NCBI RefSeq assembly: GCF_011326725.1
Contig: NZ_JAANCO010000001.1
Location: 1,711,115 to 1,775,114, forward strand
Source of the DNA: Microbacterium excoecariae
GTDB taxonomy: Bacteria > Actinomycetota > Actinomycetes > Actinomycetales > Microbacteriaceae
DNA: 64,000 bases
Direction: 5' to 3'
The notes beneath the pieces were generated by a model. That model ran no database searches and had not been told where the DNA came from. It saw nothing but the letters and a program-made list of their open reading frames with translations. The position numbers were made by a program, and so were the translations under genes. Every line of letters begins with the position of its first letter. Position 1 is the stretch's first letter. Positions 44,093 to 51,538 of the stretch are shown here, piece by piece.

Positions 44093-44722
44093 CTAGATCT
44101 TGATCGGGAACGTCGCGAGCCACGCGAGGCCGATAGCCGCGAGGACCAGCGCGCTGGCGAGGAACGTGCGCTGCCGCCAGACCACGCGCTGCGCCTGCGA
44201 CAGGGCCGCGAAGAACAGCACGAGCGCGAAGAGGACCGTGAGCAGCGAGTAGTTGTCGCCGCGTTGGTTGTTCTCCAGCGCGTCGGCGAACCGCTCGTCC
44301 GCGCGCGCGGAGAGCGATTCGGCCTCGGCGGACCCCGGCGGGACGTACTCCGCCACCACCAGCGGTCCGTTCTCGGCCCGGCCCGCGGCGTCCCAGGCGG
44401 CGAAGGCCGTGGCGAGCTCCGGCGAGAATCGGTCCTCGACGTAGTCCGCCAGCGCCTCGTCGTCCTCCGCCGTGGCGCGCACCCACTCCGTGTAGATGCT
44501 CAGGTCGTACTGGCGCGCGGCGGCGGCCCGCGACTCGGCCGCCGACGCCTGGATCCGCGCGCTGGAGGCTTCGCTGAAGGCGATCGACATCTCGCCTCCC
44601 CACTTGGACGCCTCGAACCCGCACCACGCCGTTAACACCGCGGTGATCGAGAGCGTGAGGACGATCGCAATCTCCGTCACGCGGCTGGCGGAGGGTCGCC
44701 GCGCGGCGGTCTCTTCTGTCAT
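44093..44722 (-). CDS. Membrane protein with three predicted segments, unrecognised
   Basis: A 209-residue protein starting at ATG 44722 after GGAAG (GTG 44728 is possible). It has one membrane segment at about residues 17-36, a large helical, Ala/Glu-rich middle (about 45-150) with SSARIQASAAESRAAAARQYDLSIYTEW, and two C-terminal segments (about 153-172 and 181-203). The layout recalls DUF4337-type proteins but I cannot assign a family. It shares a divergent gap, with a perfect operator palindrome, with the lipoprotein gene. Confidence 0.68.
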   Translation of the reverse strand: MTEETAARRPSASRVTEIAIVLTLSITAVLTAWCGFEASKWGGEMSIAFSEASSARIQASAAESRAAAARQYDLSIYTEWVRATAEDDEALADYVEDRFSPELATAFAAWDAAGRAENGPLVVAEYVPPGSAEAESLSARADERFADALENNQRGDNYSLLTVLFALVLFFAALSQAQRVVWRQRTFLASALVLAAIGLAWLATFPIKI

Positions 44723-44762
44723 AGGCACATCTTCCGGCGCCCGCTCGGGCGCCCGCCGCGCC

Positions 44763-44783
44763 GCTCACCCTCCACGGGTGAGC
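44763..44783. promoter_or_regulatory. Palindromic operator site 4 (membrane protein/lipoprotein gap)
   Basis: GCTCACCC, spacer TCCAC, GGGTGAGC: perfect, with pairing that extends to 13 bases per arm. It is 75 bases upstream of the lipoprotein start and 41 bases upstream of the membrane-protein start. A half-site (GTGAGC) follows at 44808-44813. Confidence 0.6.
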
Positions 44784-44845
44784 GGCGCCGCAACCCGTTG
44801 CCGAATCGTGAGCGGCGCCGCGCCCGCGGCGCGGGGCGCGGGCGA

Positions 44846-44851
44846 TAGCGT
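44846..44851 (+). promoter_or_regulatory. -10 element of a leaderless lipoprotein promoter
   Basis: TAGCGT, six bases (CGGAGC), then ATG 44858. CGGAG could also be read as a ribosome binding site, though it is too close. Confidence 0.4.
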
Positions 44852-44857
44852 CGGAGC

Positions 44858-45694
44858 ATGCGCAACTTCTTCCTCGCGTCTGCCGTCGTCGTCATTCTCG
44901 GGCTTGCGGGCTGCGCCACTTCGTCGGGCGAGACACCGCAACCCGCGGCCGCGACGTCGACACCTCCCGCCGCTCCGTCTCCCAGCCCGACGCCCACGAC
45001 ATCACCGGACGCGTTCCCCTTCCCCACCAACAGCGAGGGGATCCCGAGTACCTGGGACGCCCCGGTTCCTCCGGGCGATATCGTCAACGCGCGGGTCGCA
45101 GTCGACAGTTTCGGCGATGTGCGGAGCACCGTCCTCTGGCCCGCACGCGCGGCGGCGGGATCGGATGTGCGTGCGTGGCTTGAAGGAGTGGGCGACGAAT
45201 TCGGCGAGGAACCGTCAGTGTTTGAGCATGACGGCGTCGTGCTGGGCGAAGTGGACGATGCGAGAATGATCGACTACGACCGCCGTGTCGTCGTGAACGA
45301 CGGCGTCTGGGGCTACACCTACGGCCTGGCCACGCGGGCGTACTGGGAAAACGGCCTCAACATGGGCTCCCCGGAGCCGCGCGAGCTCCCCGACGAATTC
45401 GATGCGCCACTCCCCGACATGGACGGGATATACGTGCAGAACTGGTCCACCGAGTACTCCACCAACACCGCCGACATCTCGACCGTGGCGTACCTCGCAG
45501 GAATCGGGTACGAGCAGCGCGAACCACTTCGAACGTGGCCCTCCTCCCTGGCGGAGTGGGACCTGGTCTCCGACGAGTCGCAGGAAACCTGGTACCACGC
45601 ATTGCTGGAGCGCGCCGATGGGAGTCACCTCGAGTTCACGGTGCCCAGCGCGCTCGATGAGCCCGTGGAGCTCCGGTTCACGCCGGGGACATGA
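44858..45694 (+). CDS. Secreted lipoprotein of unknown function
   Basis: A 278-residue protein with a lipoprotein signal peptide: MRNFFLASAVVVILGLAGC, lipobox LAGC with the modified Cys at residue 19, then a Thr/Pro/Ser-rich linker (about 20-52) and a globular domain with many Trp and Tyr (YTYGLATRAYWENG, WYHALLERADG). I do not recognise the domain. It faces outside the membrane. The shared operator with the SulP and alkylsulfatase genes suggests a role in the same response. Confidence 0.75.
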   Translation: MRNFFLASAVVVILGLAGCATSSGETPQPAAATSTPPAAPSPSPTPTTSPDAFPFPTNSEGIPSTWDAPVPPGDIVNARVAVDSFGDVRSTVLWPARAAAGSDVRAWLEGVGDEFGEEPSVFEHDGVVLGEVDDARMIDYDRRVVVNDGVWGYTYGLATRAYWENGLNMGSPEPRELPDEFDAPLPDMDGIYVQNWSTEYSTNTADISTVAYLAGIGYEQREPLRTWPSSLAEWDLVSDESQETWYHALLERADGSHLEFTVPSALDEPVELRFTPGT

Positions 45695-45698
45695 GCCC

Positions 45699-46121
45699 TC
45701 AGCGGCGCCCGAGGGCGTCGGCGTAGAGCGCCGGGAGCACGATGTTCGCCGGGGCGTGGGCGAACATCGCCGCGATGCTCCCGGGCGCGTGCTCCCCCAG
45801 CCCCACGGGGGTAAGCAGAAAGACGGTGGACGGCTCCCGCCGTGCCTGGGCGAGGAGCCCGCGCACGCTCTCAGCGAGGGCGTACCAGCCGTGGCCGGCG
45901 TCGAGGGCGTACGCGCGGCCCGTCCGCCCGGCGAGGACCTCGGGGTCCGCCCCGAAGCGCTCGCGCGCGATGACGGCCGCGCGGCCGTCCTCCCCGGCGC
46001 CGTAGACGAGGATCTCGTGGGGCTCGAGCCCGGACACGACCGCGGGGGTGCGCATGGCGCGCATGAGGCGATCGCGCGCCTCGGTGTCGAGCCGCGCCAG
46101 CATCGCCGAAAAGATGTCCAT
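45699..46121 (-). CDS. Hypothetical protein
   Basis: A 140-residue soluble protein starting MDIFSAMLARLDTEARDRLM at ATG 46121 after AAGGGA. It contains HEILVYGAGEDGRAAVIARERFG and TVFLLTPVGLGEHAPGSIAAMFAHAPANIVLPALY. No known motif. It follows the MazF-like gene by 20 bases on the same strand, so the two may be co-transcribed, but it does not look like a typical antitoxin (those precede the toxin and bind DNA). Confidence 0.6.
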   Translation of the reverse strand: MDIFSAMLARLDTEARDRLMRAMRTPAVVSGLEPHEILVYGAGEDGRAAVIARERFGADPEVLAGRTGRAYALDAGHGWYALAESVRGLLAQARREPSTVFLLTPVGLGEHAPGSIAAMFAHAPANIVLPALYADALGRR

Positions 46122-46141
46122 GCGTATCCCTTCCCCCGGGC

Positions 46142-46630
46142 CTACCGGCCGCGCCCCGCGGTCGCGCTCCACCCGTAGCGGCGCTGAAGCTCCCGCGCCA
46201 CGAGGACGAACCGGTCGAGATCGAGCGCCGCCGCCTCCCGGCGCACCGCGGAATCGGGCACGCGGTACAGCTGATCGACGTCGACCCACGACGCCCGGCC
46301 GCGAGCGTCCCATCCTCCGGATCCGACGGGAACGAATTCGCGGTTGCCGTCCCGGTCGCGGCTCGTGAGCTTGACGGCATACACCGCGTCGCCTCCCGCG
46401 CGCGCGATCACCAGGACGGGGCGGTCCTTCCCGCGGCCGTCGTTCTCGGCGTACGGGACCCAGGTCCACACGATCTCGCCCGCGTCCGCGCGCCCGTCCG
46501 CCCGCGGCGCGTACGCGAGCCGCAGGCCCCGCACGCGGCGCGGATCCACCTCCGTCGTGCGCCCACGACCCCGGCGGAAGAGCGCGCGCGCCCCGCGAAC
46601 AAGCGACCGGAGGAGGGAGGAATTCGCCAT
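46142..46630 (-). CDS. PemK/MazF-family protein without an evident antitoxin
   Basis: A 162-residue protein with a basic N-terminus (VRGARALFRRGRGR) and a MazF-like core: GEIVWTWVPYAENDGRGKDRPVLVIARAGGDAVYAVKLTS followed by WVDVDQLYRV. The GKDRPVLV segment matches the conserved core of the fold. Orphan proteins of this kind in actinobacteria are often annotated as toxins without proof. It starts at ATG 46630, six bases after a TAGGCT hexamer, so it is probably leaderless. Confidence 0.75.
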   Translation of the reverse strand: MANSSLLRSLVRGARALFRRGRGRTTEVDPRRVRGLRLAYAPRADGRADAGEIVWTWVPYAENDGRGKDRPVLVIARAGGDAVYAVKLTSRDRDGNREFVPVGSGGWDARGRASWVDVDQLYRVPDSAVRREAAALDLDRFVLVARELQRRYGWSATAGRGR

Positions 46631-46636
46631 GTGATC

Positions 46637-46642
46637 AGCCTA
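46637..46642 (-). promoter_or_regulatory. -10 element of a leaderless promoter for the MazF-like gene
   Basis: TAGGCT on the minus strand, six bases (GATCAC), then ATG 46630. Confidence 0.45.
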
Positions 46643-46654
46643 GGGGCCCGCACA

Positions 46655-46696
46655 ACGCCTTCGGGGCGCCGCCTTGTGCAGGCGACGCCCCGAAGG
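46655..46696 (-). terminator. Terminator after amt
   Basis: Arms CGCCTTCGGGGCG / CGCCCCGAAGG with a further internal stem (CGCC/GGCG), between amt and the MazF-like gene on the same strand. Confidence 0.65.
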
Positions 46697-46718
46697 GTGC
46701 TGTGAGTGAGGGTGTGGG

Positions 46719-47963
46719 TTAGCGCTGCTCGGTGAGCGCGTAGCCCTCTTCGCCGTGCACCGCGGTGTCGACGCCGGCGAGCTCGTCCTCGTTCTTGATG
46801 CGGAAGCCGACGGTCTTCTGGATGACGAAGCCGAGGATCGCCGCGACGACGAACGAGTAGAGGAGCACGGCGACCGCGGAGATCACCTGGATGACGAGCT
46901 GCTCCACGCCGCCGCCCGTGAACAGGCCGGTGTCCATCGCGAAGAAGCCCAGGTAGATCGTTCCGATGAGGCCACCGACGAGGTGGACGCCAACCACGTC
47001 GAGCGAGTCGTCGTAGCCCAGCTTCCACTTGAGCTCGATCGCGAGGGCGCAGAGCGCGCCGGTGACGATGCCGAGGACGATCGCCCAGATCGGCTCGAGG
47101 TTCGCGCAGGCCGGGGTGATGGCAACGAGACCGGCGACGGCGCCCGAAGCGGCACCGATCGACGTGGCCTTACCGTCCTTCAGCTTCTCCACGATGATCC
47201 AGCCGAGGATCGCCGCAGCCGGGCAGACGAGGGTGTTGACGATGATCAGGCCGGTCTGGAGGTTGCCCTCCTCGCCGAGCGGCGCGAAGGTGAGGCCCGC
47301 GTTGAAGCCGAACCAGCCGAACCACAGGATCGACGCGCCGAGCATGACGAGCGGGACGTTGTGGGGCTTTTGTATGCCCTTCTGGAAGCCGACGCGCTTG
47401 CCGAGGACGAGCGCGAGGGCGAGCGCCGCGGCACCTGCGTTGATGTGGACGGCGGTTCCACCGGCCCAGTCAATGACCTCGACGCCGGCGTCCGGGAACA
47501 TCGTGCTGCCGAGGTTGAAGATCCAGCCACCGCCCCAGACCCAGGCGGCGACGGGGAAGTACACGAGGGTGGCCCACACACCGGCGAAGACCATCCAGGC
47601 GCCGAACTTGGCGCGGTCGGCAATGGCGCCGGAGATCAGCGCGACCGTGATGATCGCGAAGGTGGCGCCGAAGGCGATGCCGATCGTCGCCTCCCCGGTC
47701 GGGTCATCGGCGATCGTGTTCGACAGGGCGAAGTCGCCGAAGGGGTTGCCGGCGAAGCCCCAGGTGCTGCCGACGGCGCTCATGCTGGCGCCGTAGAGCA
47801 CCCAGAGCACGGCCACGAGGCCGAGGGCGCCGAAACTCATCATCATCATGCTGACGACGCTCTTCGCCTTGACGAGGCCGCCGTAGAAGAAGGCGACGCC
47901 GGGCGTCATGAAGAGCACGAGCGCGGTGGCGATCATCAGCCACGCGAGGTTGCCGCTATCCAT
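46719..47963 (-). CDS. amt: Ammonium transporter
   Basis: A 414-residue Amt/MEP/Rh channel with 11 membrane segments. The family sequence WLMIATALVLFMTPGVAFFYGGLV, the twin His sites (DWAGGTAVHINAGAAALALALVLG and GVHLVGGLIGTIYLGFF) and GAVAGLVAITPACANLEP are present. ATG 47963 follows AGGAATCCC. It stands alone, without glnB (PII) or glnD downstream, unlike the common amt-glnB-glnD operon. Confidence 0.95.
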   Translation of the reverse strand: MDSGNLAWLMIATALVLFMTPGVAFFYGGLVKAKSVVSMMMMSFGALGLVAVLWVLYGASMSAVGSTWGFAGNPFGDFALSNTIADDPTGEATIGIAFGATFAIITVALISGAIADRAKFGAWMVFAGVWATLVYFPVAAWVWGGGWIFNLGSTMFPDAGVEVIDWAGGTAVHINAGAAALALALVLGKRVGFQKGIQKPHNVPLVMLGASILWFGWFGFNAGLTFAPLGEEGNLQTGLIIVNTLVCPAAAILGWIIVEKLKDGKATSIGAASGAVAGLVAITPACANLEPIWAIVLGIVTGALCALAIELKWKLGYDDSLDVVGVHLVGGLIGTIYLGFFAMDTGLFTGGGVEQLVIQVISAVAVLLYSFVVAAILGFVIQKTVGFRIKNEDELAGVDTAVHGEEGYALTEQR

Positions 47964-48078
47964 GGGATTCCTAACGGTTCGGGTAACGAGGGAACCCGGT
48001 GAGCTCGGGTCGATGTGGTGCGCTCGACCGGATGTCCCCATGGTGTCCGGGCAGGATTTCGCCCGACGACCGCGGCGC

Positions 48079-48094
48079 GTTACGAACAGGTTGC
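48079..48094 (-). promoter_or_regulatory. Possible GlnR-type nitrogen box upstream of amt
   Basis: On the minus strand GCAAC, six bases, GTAAC, similar to the actinobacterial GlnR pattern (gTnAC-n6-GaAAC). It lies about 115-130 bases before the amt start. The rest of 47964-48171 shows nothing else I can identify, and no clear -10. Confidence 0.35.
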
Positions 48095-48171
48095 GGGATC
48101 CGCCCTCGTGTAAACCCTGTGTTTCGTCGACCTGAATGGCGGGAATGCGTCCCGCATGAAGGTGGCGTACG

Positions 48172-49218
48172 TCAGGCGTGCGTCGACGCGACCAGGCGCG
48201 AGATGGCGCGCAGGTACTTCTTGCGGTAACCGCCGCCCAGCATCTCCTCCGCGAACACGCGATCCAGGGGCACGCCGGTCGCGACCAGCGGGAGCTGCGC
48301 GTCGTAGACGCGGTCGACGAAGGCCACGAACCGGAGCGCTTCCGACTGGTCCGTCAGGGTGCGCACGTCGCGCAGCCCGATGGCCTCGACGCCCTCGATG
48401 AGGCGGATGTACCGCGACGGGTGCACGCGCGCCAGATGCGCGACGAGCCCCGCAAAGGAGTCGTCCGATGCCGTGCCGCCGTGCGAGGCCGAGGCGAGGG
48501 CGGCGGCGTAGTCGGCCTCCGACTCGGCCTTCGCGCCCTCCTCGAGCGAGCGCTGGCGGTAGTCGACGCCATCGATGCGGATCGTCTGAAAGCTCGACGA
48601 CATCGACTGAATCTCGCGGAGAAAGTCCTGCGCGGCGAAGCGCCCCTCGCCGAGCGCGTTCGGTGGGGTGTTGCTCGTGGCCGCGAGCCGGGTCCCTGTG
48701 CGCACCAGCTCGCCCAGCAGGCGGGTCATGACCATGGTGTCGCCCGGGTCGTCGAGCTCGAACTCATCGATGCAAATGAGCGCCGTTCCACGGAGCAGGT
48801 CGACCGTGTTCTGGTAGCCCAGGGCGCCGACGAGGGCGGTGTACTCGATGAACGAGCCGAAGAGCTTCCGCCGGGCCGGAACGGCGTGATAGATCGCCGC
48901 GAGGAGGTGGGTCTTGCCGACGCCGAACCCCCCGTCGAGGTACACCCCCGGGAGCATCGGCTCGTCCGCCGGCTGGCGCTTCTTGCGTCCGAAGCCGAAC
49001 AGGCCCGCGCGCGGCGCGGCGATCTGGCCCGCCGCGAATCGCTGCAGGAGCTCCTTCGATTCCTGCTGAGACGGATGGGCCGGATCCGCCCGGTACGTCT
49101 CGAACGTCGCGCCCTCGAACTGGGGAGGGGGTGTCAGGCTCGCGAGCATCTCCTCGCCCGTGAGCTGCGGGTCGCGCTCGGCGAGGTGAACGATCGTGGC
49201 GGCGGGGGCGGGAGTCAT
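48172..49218 (-). CDS. zapE: AFG1/ZapE-family ATPase
   Basis: A 348-residue P-loop ATPase of the AFG1/ZapE family, linked to cell division in Escherichia coli. Walker A GGFGVGKTHLLAAIYHAV (about residues 95-112), Walker B TALICIDEFELDDPGD, the sensor-like TSNTPPNALGEGRFAAQDF and C-terminal FAEEMLGGGYRKKYLRAISRL are clear. Start ATG 49218 lies seven bases after TATCCT with no ribosome binding site. It diverges from sufE. Confidence 0.9.
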   Translation of the reverse strand: MTPAPAATIVHLAERDPQLTGEEMLASLTPPPQFEGATFETYRADPAHPSQQESKELLQRFAAGQIAAPRAGLFGFGRKKRQPADEPMLPGVYLDGGFGVGKTHLLAAIYHAVPARRKLFGSFIEYTALVGALGYQNTVDLLRGTALICIDEFELDDPGDTMVMTRLLGELVRTGTRLAATSNTPPNALGEGRFAAQDFLREIQSMSSSFQTIRIDGVDYRQRSLEEGAKAESEADYAAALASASHGGTASDDSFAGLVAHLARVHPSRYIRLIEGVEAIGLRDVRTLTDQSEALRFVAFVDRVYDAQLPLVATGVPLDRVFAEEMLGGGYRKKYLRAISRLVASTHA

Positions 49219-49225
49219 CCGTCCC

Positions 49226-49231
49226 AGGATA
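49226..49231 (-). promoter_or_regulatory. -10 element of a leaderless zapE promoter
   Basis: TATCCT on the minus strand, seven bases, then ATG 49218. Confidence 0.45.
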
Positions 49232-49263
49232 GTCGGGGCGCGCGCCGGGCGTTCGCTCCCCCG

Positions 49264-49269
49264 TATCGT
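49264..49269 (+). promoter_or_regulatory. -10 element of a leaderless sufE promoter
   Basis: TATCGT, seven bases (GGGGGCG), then ATG 49277. The G-run could serve as a weak ribosome binding site if the transcript starts earlier. Confidence 0.4.
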
Positions 49270-49276
49270 GGGGGCG

Positions 49277-49720
49277 ATGACCACCCCGTCCACCGTTCCC
49301 CTCGCGCTCGCCGAGTTGCGCGACGAGCTCCTCGCGCTTGAGGAGCCCGACCGCCTGGCGCTCCTCGTCGAGATCGGCGAGGAGCTTCCCAAGGTGCCGG
49401 CCCGGATCCGCGATGACCCGGCGGCGCTCGAGCGCGTTTCCGAGTGCCAGTCGCCCGTGTTCATCGCGGTGGAGACGGATCGCGCGGGAGCCGTCATCCT
49501 GCACGCCGTCGCGCCCGCATCCGCGCCGACGACCCGCGGCTTCGCGAGCCTGCTGGCGCAGGGCGTCGCGGGCGCGAGCCCCGCCGACGTGCTGGCGATT
49601 CCCGCGGGTTTTCCGCGCACCCTGGGACTCGACCGGGTGGTATCGCCGCTCCGACTGGCGGGGATGACGGGGCTGCTCACGCGCACCCAGCGACAGGTTC
49701 GCGCGGCGTTCGGCTCCTAG
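49277..49720 (+). CDS. sufE: SufE-family cysteine desulfuration protein
   Basis: Accepts sulfur from the cysteine desulfurase SufS for iron-sulfur cluster assembly. The 147-residue protein shows the SufE pattern DRLALLVEIGEELPKVPARI, the persulfide-carrying Cys in RVSECQSPVFIAVE (about residue 56) and RGFASLLAQGVAGASPADVLAIP, ending LRLAGMTGLLTRTQRQVR. No sufS or suf operon is in the window. It overlaps the end of the convergent hydrolase gene by four bases. Confidence 0.9.
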   Translation: MTTPSTVPLALAELRDELLALEEPDRLALLVEIGEELPKVPARIRDDPAALERVSECQSPVFIAVETDRAGAVILHAVAPASAPTTRGFASLLAQGVAGASPADVLAIPAGFPRTLGLDRVVSPLRLAGMTGLLTRTQRQVRAAFGS

Positions 49721-50916
49721 CCCGTCGGCCGCGAGAGACCGCGGGCCGACAGCCAGTCCGCGATGTGCGCGGACCAACCCTGCTCGTCGAAGTTCCACAG
49801 CTTGGTGTGGCGGGCCTCTTCGTAGGAGACGAGCTCGACGAGGTCGGGCCGCGCGTCGGCGAGCGCCCGCGAGGCGCCGGAGGGGACGAATCCGTCGTCG
49901 TCGCTGTGCAGCAGGAGGATGGGGTGAGTCAGCTCGGGGGCGCGGCGCACGACGTCGAGATCGTTGAGGGAGATCGCGTTCCCCGATCGCACGACCCGCG
50001 ACCACGAGGGCAGGGTGAGTTGGCGAAGCGCGATGTGCGTGAGGGGAACGGGGAGCCGGAGCGCGCGCGCCTGATAGTCGAGGACGAGCCGCCAGTCCAC
50101 GACGGGCGAGTCGAGGATGACCCCCGCGACGCGATCGGCGCGCGGGGAGTTCAGGACGGTTTGCAGGACGATCGCGCCCCCCATCGACCACCCCATGAGC
50201 ACGACGCGCTCCGCGCCGCGCGCGAGCGCGAACCGAATGGCGGCATCGATGTCGCGCCATTCGGTGGCCCCGAGGCCGTAACGACCCGATCCGGAGCGCG
50301 GCGCCTCGGAGTCATTGCGGTACGACACCGCGAGCGTCGTGAGGCCGGCCGCCCGGTAGACCGGCACGGCGCGCAACACCTCGGAGCGCGTCGTACCGCG
50401 GCCGTGCACGGCGATCACCCAGGTGTCCGACCCGCCCTCCGCGGGGAACAGCCACGCGGGGCACGCGCCGACGGGCGCGTCGACCACGACGTCCGCGTAC
50501 GGGAGGTGGAGCTGCTCCGGCACCGTGAAGTACCAGCCGCTGAACGTCGCGTCGCGACCGATCTCGTCCCCTTCCGCGACGTGCGTCAAGAGCTTTCGCG
50601 TCACCGACGTCGGCGTGGACGTCAGAACGGCTCCCAGCTGGAGGTACGTGCGAGAGCCGTTGACGAACAACCCGTATCGCCCGGGGAGCACCGTGTCGGG
50701 TGTCCGACCGAGGGTGATCGTCTGCGCGCCCCGGTCGATCGAGAGGACCTCCGTGTCCGCGATGCGGCGCGTGAGCGGTGTGACGGCCTTCCGCGCGATC
50801 GCGAATGCGGCCGCGGTGCCGCCGACGACGATGCCGAACGCGCCCGCTGCCGCGATGCTCAGCGCCTCGAGCGCGCGCGCTCGTGGCGGCGCGGCGTGCC
50901 TGGATCCCCTGACCAC
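49717..50916 (-). CDS. Membrane-anchored alpha/beta hydrolase
   Basis: A 399-residue protein with an N-terminal membrane segment (about residues 19-40), a beta-rich region and a C-terminal alpha/beta hydrolase. The nucleophile elbow is VVLMGWSMGGAIVLQ (Ser), the acid is probably in LLLHSDDDGFVP and the His in EEARHTKLWN. The oxyanion strand VIAVHGRGTTRSE precedes it. The substrate is unknown. It starts at GTG 50916, six bases after TAGGGT, and diverges from DUF3000. Confidence 0.82.
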   Translation of the reverse strand: MVRGSRHAAPPRARALEALSIAAAGAFGIVVGGTAAAFAIARKAVTPLTRRIADTEVLSIDRGAQTITLGRTPDTVLPGRYGLFVNGSRTYLQLGAVLTSTPTSVTRKLLTHVAEGDEIGRDATFSGWYFTVPEQLHLPYADVVVDAPVGACPAWLFPAEGGSDTWVIAVHGRGTTRSEVLRAVPVYRAAGLTTLAVSYRNDSEAPRSGSGRYGLGATEWRDIDAAIRFALARGAERVVLMGWSMGGAIVLQTVLNSPRADRVAGVILDSPVVDWRLVLDYQARALRLPVPLTHIALRQLTLPSWSRVVRSGNAISLNDLDVVRRAPELTHPILLLHSDDDGFVPSGASRALADARPDLVELVSYEEARHTKLWNFDEQGWSAHIADWLSARGLSRPTG

Positions 50917-50922
50917 GTTCCC

Positions 50923-50932
50923 ACCCTAGTCT
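50923..50932. promoter_or_regulatory. Overlapping head-to-head -10 elements for the hydrolase and DUF3000 genes
   Basis: TAGGGT on the minus strand (50923-50928) and TAGTCT on the plus strand (50927-50932) share the central TA. Each ends exactly six bases from its GTG start (50916 and 50939), so the whole divergent gap is 22 bases. Confidence 0.55.
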
Positions 50933-50938
50933 GAGCGC

Positions 50939-51514
50939 GTGGACGAGGACGAGACGGGCGGCGCATTCGCCGCCGCCGCGGAGTCCCTTCGCCGTGTACG
51001 GTTTCGGGCCGACCTGAGCGTCGCGGAGATCCCCGCGCCGCGCGGCATAGCCCCCGAGGCGATCGCCTTCGCGGCGGACGTCCGGCCGGACTCTCACGGC
51101 GATTCCTCCGGCGGTACCGGGCGGTTCGTCCTCCTGCACGACCCTGACGAGCCCCCGGGCTGGGGCGGCCCGTGGCGCATCGTCGCCTTTGCCCAGGCGC
51201 CGCTCGAGACCGAGATCGGCACGGATCCGCTCCTCGCGGACGTCGCGTGGTCCTGGCTCGGCGATGCGCTCCAGGCGCACGGCGCCGATCACCGGCAGCG
51301 TTCGGGCACGGCGACGAAGACCGTGTCACGGGGATTTGGTTCCCTCGCCGCCGACGGGGATGGCGCCCAGATCGAGGTCCGCGCCTCCTGGAGCCCCGTC
51401 GTGCCCACGCCGGCGCACCTCGACGCTTGGGCGGAGTTCGTCTGCATGCTTGCGGGTCTCCCGCCCGGATCCGAAGGAATCGCGCTCCTGCACCCGGGCC
51501 CCCGCCGCGGATAA
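50939..51514 (+). CDS. DUF3000 family protein
   Basis: A 191-residue actinobacteria-specific protein: FAAAAESLRRVRFRADLSVAEIPAPRGIAPEAIAFAADV, the Trp-rich PPGWGGPWRIVAFAQAPLETEIGTDPLLADVAWSWLGDAL and a Ser/Thr-rich second half ending GLPPGSEGIALL. The function is unknown. The pair DUF3000-ribonuclease D followed by dxs matches Rv2680-Rv2681-Rv2682c in mycobacteria. It starts at GTG 50939 and is probably leaderless. Confidence 0.86.
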   Translation: MDEDETGGAFAAAAESLRRVRFRADLSVAEIPAPRGIAPEAIAFAADVRPDSHGDSSGGTGRFVLLHDPDEPPGWGGPWRIVAFAQAPLETEIGTDPLLADVAWSWLGDALQAHGADHRQRSGTATKTVSRGFGSLAADGDGAQIEVRASWSPVVPTPAHLDAWAEFVCMLAGLPPGSEGIALLHPGPRRG

Positions 51515-51538
51515 TCGCGCGGCGGCGGTCCTGAGAAG

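Noticed and set aside
42108..44768. Long minus-strand open frame opposite the alkylsulfatase
   Set aside because: Its translation is dominated by Arg, Ala, Gly and Val without family motifs, while the plus strand encodes a complete alkylsulfatase. It is a GC-rich shadow frame.
35129..46630. A possible genomic island next to the tRNA cluster
   Set aside because: The region after tRNA-Val(CAC) is accessory in content, but no integrase, no direct repeat of the tRNA 3' end and no shift in base composition are visible.
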